The notes below the pieces were generated by a model. It was given only the letters and a program-made list of their open reading frames with translations, ran no database searches and had not been told where the DNA came from. From assembly GCA_963930775.1 (NCBI GenBank), contig OZ005701.1:4285669-4349668 (forward strand): a stretch of 64,000 nt of DNA. Reading direction: 5' to 3'. Made by a program: the position numbers and the translations under genes. Numbering within the stretch: the first letter of the stretch is position 1; each line of letters begins with the position of its first letter. Of this stretch, positions 26,026-41,000 are shown piece by piece. The DNA comes from Cliona cf. orientalis. Taxonomy: Eukaryota; Porifera; Demospongiae; Clionaida; Clionaidae.

Positions 26026-29000
26026 TGTACACGAGATAAATCTACCAATGTAGGAACTTGAGGCTTGAGGCTATTTGCTACGGTATTACTGCTAGCATCC
26101 CCACACTAATGACCAATGTCTACCAGGCGCACATCACTACTATACTACTAACAAACCTAGGATAGGCAGCATTCATGCCCGACCAGGAGCATGCAGTTTC
26201 AGTGGCCATGGAGCCATTCTGCTTGGATTTTGGCCAATGGCCAACGATTATGTTTTGTACTGTAAGATATCTAAATAATTATACATTTGATATGCTTTTG
26301 TTATATATATACAACAAAAAATATTTTTCAGACTATCATTTTTCTTATATAGTCCGTGTCATTACATGAGGGCATGGATACGCCCGGTTGCTATGAACGC
26401 GCAGCACGGGCGGAGAGAAGTCGGCACTACAAGGCTCAGGATTGGTCTGAACTGTAGGGCTGTGTGCACAAAGAAGAGTGGCCTGTAAGGCCACTCCAAA
26501 TTAATGCATTGTTTCTCATTCCCCCTGAGCCAAAAAACTGATACGGGCGGGCGGCTGGAAATGGTCGTTTAATCACAAGTTTGATGGGAAATGGTCGTCA
26601 AAATCATAAGTTCAGCAGTCCAAAAAATCGAGGCGGTATACTTTTGTATTGTGCTGGTGCTGATGGAAATACATGCGGGCAGAAATCAAGGGGGGATGAG
26701 AAACAACTAATTAATTTGGAGTGGCCTAATGCCTCGGGCCATAGAGACGCATTGTCGAACGATCGGCGCAAAAGCGCCGCACATTTTGAGAGGCCTGCTA
26801 AGCAGGCGCTGGCGCTAGCCACCGAGCCTCGAGCGAAGCGAGAGTCGAGATCTGTTCTTTGTCATATATACCTATCAGTAGTCCGATAGCGACGTTCGAA
26901 CAGAGCGAGAACGTCGAGCCAAAACAGTTGCTTGCTATGAGGGGTGTGGTCTCTGCAATCGCTTCAATCTGCTCATGCGCACGGAACTATTTGCACAGGC
27001 AGGATACTGTTCAAAGTTGTGCATGAACTATGTCTCTATGTTTTGTGAACATGTACTGTTAATAGATTATCATACATGCTAGCCACATTATCCCATGATT
27101 GTGACATTAAACATACTTGTATATGAGCATTGAAATGTATCTCGCTTGGCTGTATTATGGTAATCTTGCTTGGGTAGTTATAGTGATGTATGATGATTAA
27201 AGATCTCTTGCACTGTAGTGTATGCCGCATTCAATTGAAGTTACCAGCTGGGAATACTAAGGTTGTGGAAATGGATAAGGCTGATACTCTGGAAGCACTT
27301 CGAGTGTGTGTGGCAAAGGTATACATGTATATTATTATTGTCTTGATACAGTATACTGTCTGCACTGTACAGTGGAACCTCTCTAATCTGGACTCAGTTA
27401 AGCTGTCTGGATTATTGAGATGTCCTGGAATACGTGTCATAGAATTATAAGGGTATAGGAAAACTCATAGTGGACATAATGCTTTCTAGTGTCAAGTTGC
27501 TCAAGGTCCTTCAAATGACTACTGTGTGGTCTTGTGATTGCAAATGGTGCTTTGCATGCTACACTGCTAATCTGCATTCGGTGTGTATAGGCAAGCTCCA
27601 TCCCTTAATATGACTGTGAGGGTGTGGCTTGAGTGACGAGTGGGAAACTTTGGAGAGGTTTTAATTTGGCGATTTGGCTAAGTTGGTATAGATTGCCAAA
27701 TTATCTAGAGCTCTCTAGAGCACAAAACCCTCGGCGCATGGCGTGGTAATAGCTGCACAAGCAGGCAACAACAGTACAATGTCGTACTACGGTATAGTAG
27801 CCTCGTCCTTACTGTATGGTATACAATTTATTTTCACGCCATGGGCAAACATTCATCTCCATACAAAGCAATAGACTATAAGCGCTTAATAAATTTTCAC
27901 ATCAGGATGTCATATATACGGTCTGTTCTAATTCTGCAACGATAGAGGCAGGGCCACACATTTCAATTTTGTATTCAGTATGTTCGACGCTATGGCTGCA
28001 CAGCGGTTCAGTCAAAGGAGCTGCTTGTGCCACCGCTTTGTCGAGTCTATTGAAAGGAACAGTTTTGAAGCAAAAATGCTACCTGTGGCCCTCAAGAGTG
28101 ATGAAAGCTTGCTGCTGAAAGTGGAGCCTGTAGCTAGAATGCCAATATCTTAGCAACTACTGACGTGAAAACTTGTGAAACGGACCGTCGGTGATGAAAC
28201 TGTTTGCACGGACCAAGAACAGAAGATATCGTTTGAGTAAGCTTTAGCTAGGCCAAGAGTAGCAGAAACAAGTAAGGAGAAGGCTGGAACAGACTAGAAA
28301 TTTATAGCCAACTCTGTTTATGATATACAGAGTTGTTTTATTAATTATTCATAAAACTGTTACCTTAACCCTTTACCCACTTTTCAATATTGCACACAGA
28401 AAAAAGGGGTAAAGGGCTGAGGACGAAGCTACTATAATGTTAACCCTAAGGGCTGGGGACGAGGCTAACATTGTAGCACAGCAGTGTTGTTGAAGGTTCA
28501 ACGGCTTACTGCAACAACAACCCTGGTGTGTTGTATTGAACTCCACACCTCAGTGCCGACATCAAGTCAGCTTCCCTCACAGTAGCCTTCTTGGGGACAT
28601 TGGGCTTAGCAATATAGCTTCTTTAAAACTCCTTGCAATTGAAGCATAAAATTTTGGCTCAAGTTCACTGAGAAGTTACTGTATTGCATGTCTAGAAATA
28701 TTGCTGCACTTGAGAGTCAAGGGTACCACAAGAATGCATATAGCATGCAATTTATGTACCGTAAATCACGAATATTTCGTTATTAAAATATTTTCAGACA
28801 GCCTGGCTTGTGCGAAAATTAAACACGAAAATACATGCGCAATAATATAACGATAATGCAGTACAGGTCGTTTATCCGAAAATTATTTAACACGAAAAAT
28901 TATCACATGAAATATTTTAGACATGAAATATTCACGATTTACGGTAATATCTGTATGCAGCAGTATGAAATGATACAGCAGGGCCAAGTCAGCAGTCTAG

Positions 29001-32000
29001 CCAAGAAGCTTATCTGCCACTGTGCTAATGAGCCTGTCGTCTTATTGGATATATAGCTAACCATACATACCCTTTAATAAGAACACATGCAGTCATCAGT
29101 TTCATCCATCGAAAACTCACCAGTGAGCGAGGAAGGCAGCGGTGACCCACGTCAACGATTATTGTAACTGTACCTATTGCGCATGCGCTGAGGGTTAATA
29201 ATACATATAGTGCGCAACACAACATTCTATTTACACATAAAGTCATGCTACTGCTAGCCTGAAAAATCAAGAAGCTTAGAATCAGCAAATGGCACTAAAG
29301 CTGGTGAACCAAATGTTTTCAGTGAAATTCACACAAATTATGCATTGAAATTCCATAAGGAACCTTATAACACAGCTGGACGTTGGCAGGTTTGTCATTG
29401 GTTGAAAATATCAATGTAGAATCATGGTTAGGCCTAACGAGTGACAGTACAAGACGCACTTATTGACTTTGTATGTATGCTCATTATCAAGAAGCCGGCA
29501 TAGCGTTGTCACATGACCAATATGCTACTATTTAGTCCACTGTGCAAGCTTATTCCTGCAAATCAATTGATTAATTAATTGTGATGTCTTGAAAAGCTCG
29601 CAATTTGCTGTCTGTTCCAGAGTAGCGATTGCTGGAAACAGATCAGTCATCATTATTATGCAGTACATTTTTGAGTGCGGAAATTTATTGCATAACGTTA
29701 ACGTTGACATGACGTGGTTGTGATTACAGTAACGAGTCATGAATGCGTAAAAGTATGGCCTACTTAGCCTCATTTCCAGAATCCTCCTCCTATATATATA
29801 CTATATTATACAACAAAAAAATATTTTTCAGACGATCATTAATTTTTTCTAAAGTCCGTGTCCTTACCTGGAGAGCATAAAAGATGCGTTCTGCCACAAG
29901 TTCAGAAGGCTCATAGTAGGTCAGTATTGCAGTGCTGTGTGCACACACAAGGGTGGCCATAGAGACACATTCTTTACTCTCTGAACGAACGGTGCAAAGC
30001 GCCGCATGTTTCAAGAGGCCTGCTCAGCAGGCCACTGAGCCTCAAGTGAAATGAGAGGCAAAGTCTTGTTCATTACTGTATTACTGCTGTTCGACAACTG
30101 CCTCAGGGTCAATACTTCTGATTATTCATCAAAAGACGTTAAGATCCTTCTCATAGCTTCTTTATTGTTCTTATGTTGATGTTTCTCGCTTGTGATAGCT
30201 AAATTGGTCATATAATAGGCATCTTTAGCCCAAAACACTACCAATAAAATGATTTTTAGACATATTTCTAAGGTCAAGGTTCATGTTTACGGACAAATAA
30301 GTGGACAAAATATGACTTCCCAGAGAAAGTAACGCATGCATACAGTGTGTACCAGTGTGTATAAGTGGACAAAAATACGTTTTACTAGGAAAATAACACA
30401 TGCACACACAGTGTGTACCAGGCCCTTTCTCCTCCTCAAAGGGCCTGGGTATGAGGCTAGATGGGACTATGTCAGATCTCTGAAGCTAAAAAAGTCAAAT
30501 GAGAATGAAGCAAGTCTGCTATACGACATTCTTTAGAAAAATCGAGTTCCTAGGCTTCACTGACTTTGGATGCTTGTCCATATGCATCCCACTGTGTGGT
30601 AGCAACAATACCTGGCAAATTATACTAGAAAATCTTTGAGCATGCGCGTACAGTGTATATCAGTCAGGCCCTTTCTCCTCCTCAAAGGGCCTGGATACGA
30701 AACTATTTTTTTTGTCGTGTGCCTGTCGATAGTCTGGTGATAGATTTGATGTTTAAGCTGAGTGAGAACGTCGCCATTGCAATGGTGAGTTCAAGCAGCT
30801 GCTATTGACCTGCATCGAGGGATGTGGTCTACGCAATGATAGGTTCAAAGTACATGCTACTTTCATCTGTGCATGCACACTATGCATGTCCATGCATATT
30901 AGCCACATTATCCCATGATTGTGACTTCAAATATACTTGTTACTTGCTAGATATTAGTTAGAGACTGTTTAGGAGGTTTGTACATGCATGTGATTTAGAA
31001 ATCCGAAGGACTCTATAGAATCCTGAGCGAAGCAAGAATTCTATGAGAGCCCTGAGGTCTTCTATATTACGTAGAAACCAACTAAATAGTGTCTAACGAG
31101 TTTAGATCATAATATAGTTTTGTACTGCTAGGGCTAGAGCACAAAACTTGTAGATGACTATCACACATAGATACCTGTCAGTAGCCAGTCAAATTGCAGT
31201 ATTTGTTATAGCTATGATCAAATTAGCTCTATACTATAGTCTTTTGTGGTTGTTCATACAAAATTATATTTAGGCCAAACTATTGGAGGGGACAGGATAA
31301 AATGATGATACTGAGAATGCGGTCATGCGTATGTTTTGAGGGTGGGTATGATTGAAATATGACTAATTGTGATGTCCACAAAGAATGATATCAGGGAGAC
31401 AGCTCCAGCATACCGATTGAAAAGCAGTGCTGGCTGTAGTCCAGTACTTCTGATGCTGACCAGTCCATTCTGTATTGATCTTGCCACGCATGCTCTGCAA
31501 CCGCTAAAATATTGGTGTCTCCATTTACACTTTTGGTTCTCTCCTTTGTCCGTCTGATTTCGGAGTTCTCTAGCTTGTCTTCTCGCTGCTTACAGATGAA
31601 ACGTGGATATCAGTTAATTTTCAGCTTCTTGGAGAGGTGTGATTCTTCATCCATGCATTGTATCATTGGGGACGTTAGTGAGTTGGCATGAGAAAACAGG
31701 GTTATTACCACATATCTTTTGAGGTACAATGGGTGGTGGGAGGAGAAGACCAAGTAGTGGTGTGTCTGGGTGGGCATCCTGTAAACCGACACGTGTATGG
31801 ATCCATTTGCAGCCGGACATCCAAGAAGGAGAGTGATTTATCTTCTTTGATCTCTAACATGAATTGGATGTGTTTGTTCACTCCATTCAAGTGGTCATGG
31901 AATGGTGTGATCAGATGAGAGGGAATCGCTGTGCATGTTTCTTCAATGTGGCGTTTCCAAAAATGTGGGTCTGGAGTAAGGTAGCCAAAGCCTGTTCTTA

Positions 32001-35000
32001 TCAGTTACTGAATTGGCAATTGTACAGGAAATTAGGGGAATCTTGCAAAGAAGCGCGGTGCTTTGCGTTCACACATGCACAAAAATTTGAAACTCACCAA
32101 GACAGCTAAAGGAGTATAACGCAAGAAATTTCCTTATAGCAAAGACCTACTATCTGGTAACAGGTTGCTACGTCAAGGCGGTCGCTAGTAATCTTAATTG
32201 GAGTGGACCCTTCTGCCATTAGCAGGTGAGTCTTCACTGTATACATTCACTTGGTACCGCTGAGCACATGCACAAACCCCACATTTGTTTGCATGCAAAA
32301 TTCCCCAAATTTCTTTGCATGCAAAATTCCCCAAATTTCTTGTAACCGATGCCAGTGAGCCTATTGCTATTCCAAAGGTCTTGTGTCACGTAGTGTGAGG
32401 TAGGTGGCATCAAGACACATTCATTCCCTGATGAGGACACTCGAATAGGTACTGAAACGTTGGAATTAATACAATTAATACAAGTCGGCTAGAGAAAATC
32501 TATTGCTAGTCAATCGATACCTTGCCACACAGGAATCTACAAAATTATCAAAAACTTGATTTTAAGTGCTCTATATAATAGTTAGACACTGTTTAGGAGG
32601 TTTCTACGTGATTCGCGAGGGTTCTACTGAGCCCTGAGGTCTTCTAAATCACGTAGAAACCAACTAAACAGTGTCTAACATGTTTAGATCCTAGCAACAA
32701 TGCCCAAAAGCTAGACACATAAACTGCTGCCTAGCAACAAGCCTAACCATAGGCAAGAAAATTTACACGATTTTCTACAGAGCTTTACATGATTTTCTAC
32801 AGAGCTTACATGATTTTCTATGAAGGATAGATACTTCAGTTTAACCAATCAGATCACAGTATTTGTTACAAGTAGGATCTAAGGTTGCATTGACTACTTC
32901 CAACTGGACTCCTACCAAACGTATTGATGCCTTGCACAATTGAAAGTCGGACAGAAACTATGAGTTGGATCCAGTTTCTATTTCAAACTACTCGAAATCA
33001 CGGTGGCTACTATCAATTCTCAGGTTCTTCGAGCTATGAGCGCCATTTCGAGCTGGGCAGAATGTAGCAACACGAATAATTATGCGATCGATCGAGTGGC
33101 CACGCCCCCAAATGATACCGCGAGCGTGCATGCGTTCTTGGATGCAGCTATTCTTTGTTAGGCGCACCTCGCTGTTAGGCGCACTTCGTTATTAAGCGCA
33201 GGTTTTCTTCCTGTGGAGATATAAGCGCATGCGCTTAATAGCGGGAAAATACGGTATTACACACTAAATAGAAAAAAAAAAGAATTCAAATAATTAATGT
33301 AATTCACAGAGGATTTGGGAGCACTTGGGGAGATATTTTTTACGTGGGCACACAGAATGGGTCGAAACTAGACAGGGAATTTTGATTCACACCTTAGAAT
33401 TAAAACTGTGGCACTTAGAAGTATTCCCATATGTTTGTATAGGAAGCCATGCATTTGCAATGTTTGCCCATAAAAAATTACGGGCATGCGGGGTACGGTG
33501 ATGACCCTTTACCAAACATTGTATACATGGCTATTTGGATGCCTGCTTGCATTCTATGGCTCTACTATTAAGCGCACATTATTTATTAAGCGCATGCTCT
33601 CTTCTCGTCACAAGCTATTGTTTATTAAGCGCATGTACTTAATAGGCGTGGCGTTCTATGAACCTGACCTTGACCGGCTGGAAAGTATGTGGAGTCCAGA
33701 TATCTTTGGAGAAATGATGGCCATACCATGCAAGAAGATCGAGTTTCAGACAAATTGCCAGCAATCGTCGTCTTGAGCGGCAGCTGTCAACTCTAAAGCG
33801 CTCGATCAAGCTAGCGCTAGCGCGAGCGGGCCTCGCATCCATCACGTGCCCAAACGTCTGTGGGCGTGGTTATGTGCCATATAAGCGCATATCCTTTATT
33901 AAGTGCATACTGTCGTTCCGTTTACCGCTATAAGTGCATGCGCTTATTAACCAGAGTTTATGGTATCGATCTCCAGGCTATAAATATGGAGATGACTTAA
34001 ATTTCTTTTTTTCAAGGGGACCATACACTAAGCAGAAAAAAATGGTCCAAAAACCACCACACAGTCGAGCTGGATGCATAGCGGGGTGCGCTTAATAACC
34101 AGAGTTTACGGTAATCTAACTGATTGATTAGTACTGTGCTACCCCAGCAATAATTGACTTATGCCAATGGATCATGACAACCTGTTATCAACTTTAGATA
34201 TTAAATTTGATCACTTCGTGGAGATACACAGAGTTATTTAGCTGCTCTTCATCTTTGCATGCTGTGCTTGCATCTGTGTATCTATAAGCTAGTAAAGTGG
34301 TGACTGACTTGTCACAGTGGCTACTTGCTGATTGTGAGTTGTGGTCACAACTTTCTCATTATGTGGTAGCTACATATAGCTTACTTGTGATTACTGAACT
34401 TTGCACCATAATTTTACCAAATTTGACGTATTAAGGTTACGGGATAGTGTTCCGCCCACACATGGTCGAAGTTCACATGAATAATAAATGAGACAGTTAT
34501 ATTCCAGTTTTTGTCCACGTTCTTTGCACATTCAAGGCACAGGTAAGTAGCTCTCCTGATGCCTGCTCCATGGTCCACAAAAACGAAAAGCAAACCTTCC
34601 ACTGCCTGTCTGCAAGCGCGGGTAAGTTTGGCAATTTTCTGCGTCAGTTTTTGCTAAGGTAAACAGCCCCTATGTAGTGACATACAAATGAAACGATAGC
34701 TTATGAGTCTCTACAGGGCCAAGTATAGCGTTTGAACTCTATCGAGTTACACGAACAGAAAGCGAACATCAAAAATTTACTGCTCAGCTGCCATGTGACT
34801 CGCTTAATGGTGGCCCTCCAGGATAAAACCTTGTCTGACGACCCACCATCTTAGAGTTTTCGAAAAAGTGTTGTACTTGGCCCTGCTCCGATCGATGGAC
34901 TATCGTGAACAACAGCGAAGTCAGTTCGTTCGAGTCTGGTCTTCAAAAGTTGACGCAGAAACTTGCACTTTGTTTACATCTGGAAATGGTCGACGTTCGT

Positions 35001-38000
35001 TCACGTTTCCTACTAACCGCATTAAAACATATGTGAACTGTGTCCGTGCGCAATCATTTATAAATTGCGCGTCGAATACTATCCCGTCACCTTAATCATT
35101 CAATGGTATTCTCATTAATCCTCGGCACGGTACAGTAGTCGTTCTGTGTGTGTGTCTGTCTGTTACCAAGCTAGCTGCCGCATCCTGGTTTATACGTTGA
35201 AAACAAGGTGTGATTTGTGCAAAATTTTTGGTGACATTTGCTGACAATCACTGCCTTGTTTGCTTCTTGATGAGGTCTTAATGGATAAAAGGAGAAACTG
35301 TTTGCTTCATTCAAGAAGAGTAGTGTGTAGGTCTGGCAATAGTTCTTGCAACTCAACTGCATTTCACTGGAAATGCTTTGTTCACCAGTTTTGGCGTCAT
35401 TTGCTGATGCTAAGCTTCTTGACTCTTCCCAAGTAACACACAACGTTCTATTTATACCGTACCCTCGCAAAAGAGGGCCCACTACAGAATGTCGGCCACC
35501 CCCCACTTTGGGCTCATTTTCCTGCTAAGGTCTAGTGTTTACTCGAATATGCGCCCATGCATAGCTGCCCTTGAAAGCGCAGCTCAAATGCATGAAATGG
35601 CTGGACTGTACTCTATGTAAGATCGATAAGTAACGTGCTAAACAGCCGTAAAACTAAACCTAGCTAACTTTATGCCACGTTTCAGCACAAATAAACGATC
35701 GTACACGGCTAGCGATCGTAGCTACGCCCACTGAATACGGCTGCACTCAACGACACATGGTGAAATATCGCGGCCGCCCTAGCTCTAGATTGGTAACCGT
35801 GCTTGAATAAGGCTGAAATCAATAGTAGCCGCTGCTACTATTCAAATTATGAAGCTAACGTGGGTAACTTACCTGGGTGCTCTTTCGAGTATAAACATGA
35901 TACCGTATAGCTCCAAATTTTCATGGTTCAAAATTTACGTGAAATTGCTGAAAATTCCATTGAAAATTTTCGTGATAAAAATATTGTGATCGCCACGTTT
36001 TTTCATGATTAGCACCGCACCGCAGCACCCGTGCGGACAATTCACGTTATCGTTCCGCCCACAATTGCACGTGGCTCGGCGTTGGGCTAGAGTCATAGAT
36101 AGTAGTATGGGCTAGTACAGTGCATGCTAATATGAAGAGAAAGACGTACACTAGACAAGATTTATATGGGCCTCTCTTTCTGCCTTTAGCGCCTTCTGCT
36201 GTCGTCTGTTTGGCCATTTCTTCAATGTGGTTGTTGGCGGATTCGATACAAGACGAAGGAAGTTGTTTGGACAAAGGTCCTTGCGGATTTGGCAGGCAAC
36301 TTTTGCTCATTTTCAGCGTACATAATCTGTACATTATTAGCAGCAATTCAATACTTCATTTCAGACAGTTCATACGTTCACTAGTATCGCGGTACGCGCG
36401 CCTGTGCACACAGAACGTAGCCACGCCCACATCAATACTAAATTTTCGTGAGGAAATTTTCGTGATCAGAAGTTAAATCACGAAATTCACGAAAATGTTG
36501 TACCACGAAAATTTGGAGCTATACGGTACTGATGCCTCAAATATCGGCCCATCCTCCTTGGCCCAATGTATGGTGCACCGCCCATGGGCCCACTTTCACG
36601 AGGGTACGGTATTATATACATGTACATAAAGTCATGTTACATGCCGTATATAGCGTATGCATATCACTAGCATCCCCAGACCCTACCCTCACATATTATA
36701 TGTATTAACCCTTGGCGCTTGCATGAGGGCCATGGTAGATGAGTCATTACGTGTGTGTGTGTATTACCACGATCTGGCAAGGTACCATTAAGTTTATGGT
36801 CGAGGTATAAATTGTATGGATGAAATAGAAGTTATTGAAATGCAAAAGTTCTGGCACCATTTGCTGACTACCACGGCCTTCTTGCCTTCTTAACATGATG
36901 AAAGAGACAGCAATCGCTTCAATTCAAGATTTGAAGTGTGTGCTCAAGCAATAGTTATTACTATAATTCATTACTGCAGAATCACTGTAGGCTATCAACT
37001 ATGCTTCTTGGTCATACAGTGCTAGATCTGCTAATTTGGCATGTATGTGGTACAGAGTTGCTGCCTTAGATTGCAAATTTACAACATGTAGACTAACAAT
37101 GTGTGGAGGGTTTTGCATGACAGTGCTTCATGGTTAGTTTAGGTCTCGGTACAAATAATATTATTTACATATGGTGTGCTCACACGAGATCAATTCTTAT
37201 ATGATCAACTCCCCTGTGATCAATTCTTACAAGAGCAATTTTGTATGATGTCAACTATCAGGACATCAATTTTCATAGGATCAACTCTGTAAGAATTCAA
37301 CTCAACTCCTCAAATAAACTAGGTATTGATATGTCGATACACACACTGATATATCAGCGATCCTATCTTTGAGTAATTAGTGCTTGCCAAAGGTCAACAT
37401 ATATCGACAGGTATTGAGCATGGTTGTACGAAAGGAGAAAAAACACCCACCAAACCTAGCTCAGACCACCACTCAACTAGCTATTGCACGAATGAAGAGA
37501 AGGACCAGAGATTAGAGCACCTCCAGATGCATCTACGATGACCAATTGGAGGCACTTACAGAACTCTACGGATGTGCTTTAAGCTATGTGCCTAGTTGTT
37601 TCCCTTATTTTTGTGAGTTGATTTAAAAGCAGTTAGTTTTATGGAAGTTGATTTCCTGATAGTTGACTTCACAAAAAGTTGCTCTTATAAGAATTGATCA
37701 CGTGGGAGTTGATGTCTCGTGTGAGTAAATCTTACATATGTACCTCATACCGTATGTATAGCGGGAAACTTTGGTGAGATTTTTAATTTGGTGATTTGAC
37801 AAATTACCAAATTTAAAGCTTGCCTAATGCAAGCACGCCTATGGTAGTAAGCATTTAGATAGCCAAGTTTAAACTTTGCCAATACCAATGACTCCATTTA
37901 ATGCTCACCAAAGTTACCCACTATACACTTGGCAGGCTGACTCTGTTATATCATTGACATGTAATCACATCATGTGATTAATTAGCTCTTTTGTTGTATT

Positions 38001-41000
38001 ATGTGTTCATTATGTAGGAAATCAGTGAAAGCGTGGACAACATAGTCTTATGTAGTAGTTACCCACGTAAGGAGCTTGGTACAGACAGCAACTCACTCAC
38101 TATGGTAGAACTACAGTTGGTACCATCTGGGGTAGTTATTGTCAGAGTAAAAAAGGTATCACATTCTTGCATGTGAAATTTCCTTCATGATAATTCCCAT
38201 GCACATGAAACAGGATTCCTACCCATTATCCTCAGGCTCTCGTGCAGGTGCAGGGATAGTTGGAATTTTGATGAACCTTATTAATCTACTACTCAATTGT
38301 GTAAGTGCTATCAAAGATATGTTTGTTGCATTATTTTCTGGAGGGAGACTGCAAGAATCGGCTCCTGAAGAACGTCAGCCATCTGAACAATATCAAAAGA
38401 AGTGAGTATGGAAAATGTTTTACAGAATGCATACCCTTATGGTGGCACTACAGCCTAGAATAATTTGTGAATATATTATGCATGTATAAGTATTATTACA
38501 CTAGTAATAAAGTATTTATTCTGTAGTCTGGGTGCCGCCAGCCCCGGGTCTAGCTGGTACACTTTGCATTAAGTACCAACTTGTTCTTTACACCCCACAG
38601 GTATATACATGTACCTTAGAATCCCCCCCCCCCCCCTTTGTGCATGCTAGCATTAGGCAAAAGTGGGGATGGAGCTTATTCGTGGGATCGTTACATTTCC
38701 GCATGACAACCATTACCGACCGTCGAATGCCACGTGGGTGCGCGATATCTGTACTTTCTCTGGGCAAAACTCAAAAAAAAAAAAAGCACAGTATGACACA
38801 AATAGCTAGTTTACTAGCTGTAGCTACTGTTTTTATTGGCTTCTGGACTCTGAATATATATGTTTTACTATTAGGGACGGGGGGCTTATACGCAAGACAA
38901 AACTACAGCAGGAACTTGAGCTAAAATTGCAGCGGGGGGCTTATGCGCAAGGGGGGGTGTAATTGCGGGATTCTACGGTACATGTACCATGGGGTGGCAG
39001 TTGCATGAGTGCGTAAGTGTAATCCTAACGTATTGTGACATCGCGTGACATACAAGTGCGTAGCCGTGCCCATAATTCGAGATCTACTAGATAGGAAAAT
39101 GCACTTTATTGGATCTCTTCGTGCTTATTCATGGATTCAGCTATCAGCATTCTTTGTCAACATCCTGCTGACTCTAAATGAAATAGCTGTGGTTCTCTCT
39201 GGTACGTTTCGAGGGCTGCTTTGTTTAGAAATTTGTACATCTCTTGAAACTAGCCTTCAAGAAAGGTTTACTGTACTAATTCATCACAGCCCCTATACTT
39301 TAGCTCAATTGAGGTTCCAACATTGGTAGTTTGTCTTGCATATAAGCACCCTGCTTTCTCTGACTATAAAATATAGATATTAGTGTCTATAAGTCAATAA
39401 AAACAGTAGGTACAGCGCTAGCTGAGCTTGCATCAACAAATGTGTCTATAGATTTAGAGCAAGCCAAATCAGACCAATTATCGAAATTAAGCAAGTTATC
39501 TATTCACAATGTAAACAGTTGTGACACATCAAATTGTCTGCTTAAATGAGGTTAAGATCGACTCAAACCTTGAAATGCTGAAAAGGTCTTTCAAGTTAAT
39601 TTGTACTATGCAAAAAAATACTGCAAAGCCATAGCTGATGAATGCCAAGCATTCAATCATACTCATACCAGGGTTCTTGCAGCAAAGAGGGGCGTGGCGC
39701 CATGCTTGACACGGCCTCCGCCCCCCATCCGCCATGCTTCCTGTCAGCTGCAGGCACGCGTGATCTACCACATGGCCAACAGTTTTGCTTTGACACTTGC
39801 TAGCTAGCTGACAAGGTTGAAATGAGCTCAAGTGGAGAACGCCAGCGCTCCATTTCAAGCTATTTACCACATGGCCAACAGTTTTGCTTTGACACTTGCT
39901 AGCTAGCTGACAAGGTTGAAATGAGTTCAAGTGGAGAACGCCAGCGCTCCATTTCAAGCTATTTTTCCATCGTTGAGAGAGAGCACAGTCCTGGACCAGT
40001 CGATCTAACTGATGGGTCTAAGAACATTGAGCCTGAACATGAACGGAGTGAACCCCCTTCTAAAAGAGCTAGTATGGCTAATGCTCACCATCAAGCCAGT
40101 GGCTTCGACTATTCCTGGCAAAAGAAGCACTCTTGGCTTGTACATGATGGTACGGAACAAGGTATGTTCTGTACTTCGTGTGAAGAGTTCAACAAGATAT
40201 ACCAAGAAATGGGAGTGGAGTATGGGTGACCAAAGGGTGTAAGAGTTTCCGCTATGACAAGATAAAGGCCCATGAGCAGTGTGCTAGCCACAAAGAAGCT
40301 GAGAGAGATAGAGCTGCTAAATTGGCAAGTGAGAGTTCAGGTGGGATTCGAGCGGCACTTCAAGAGGCCATTAGTCAAGAGAGAAGGGCTGTCATAGGGG
40401 CTCTCAAGTATATGTACTTCTTGACAAAAAACAAGCTACCTCACACTACCACTTTCTCTGAGCTGTTGGACTTGGTGATCAATCTTGAAAGTGACTAATT
40501 GCGAGTGTTACGACTAGGAAGAAATGCTCATTATCGATCGGAGCAAATAATATCTGAATTTGTTCAGTGCATATCAAAGTGCATACAAGAAATGATTACC
40601 TCTGACATGCAGCAAAGCGATAGTATCAGCTTGGTGGTGGACGAGTCTACTGACATTTCAGTTTTGAAACAACTAGTGATGTATGGTAGATGTATTGTGG
40701 ATGGGGAGCTGAAGAGCCACTTTCTCGGAATGAGGGATCTTTTTAATGGGACTGCAGATCTAGAGACATTTCCTTGCTCCAGTTCCTCCAGGATGTAGGT
40801 TTAAGCTTATCAAATGTCTCCAATTTTGGCAGTGATGGAGCAAGTGTGATGACAGGGAGTTAAGACTGGTGTGGCCACTCGACTCCAGAGAGTTAATTCC
40901 GGCATTGTGTAAATACATTGTGTTGCCCATCGTCTAGCTTTGGCTATTAGTCAGGCTTCACAATCGATTCTGTATTTGGCTCACTTCAAAGAGATATTGA

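Noticed and set aside
32289-32340. Two 26-bp direct units, considered as a CRISPR-like array
   Set aside because: Only two adjacent copies without spacers, inside an animal retroelement flank; it is a simple tandem duplication.
35171-35506. Minus-strand 111-codon frame
   Set aside because: It spans the junction of a repeat L fragment and MITE A, so it cannot be a conserved gene.
39529-39957. Minus-strand 142-codon frame with an internal repeat
   Set aside because: It is the antisense shadow of the 99-bp tandem duplication in the hAT element; the repeated peptide is a by-product.
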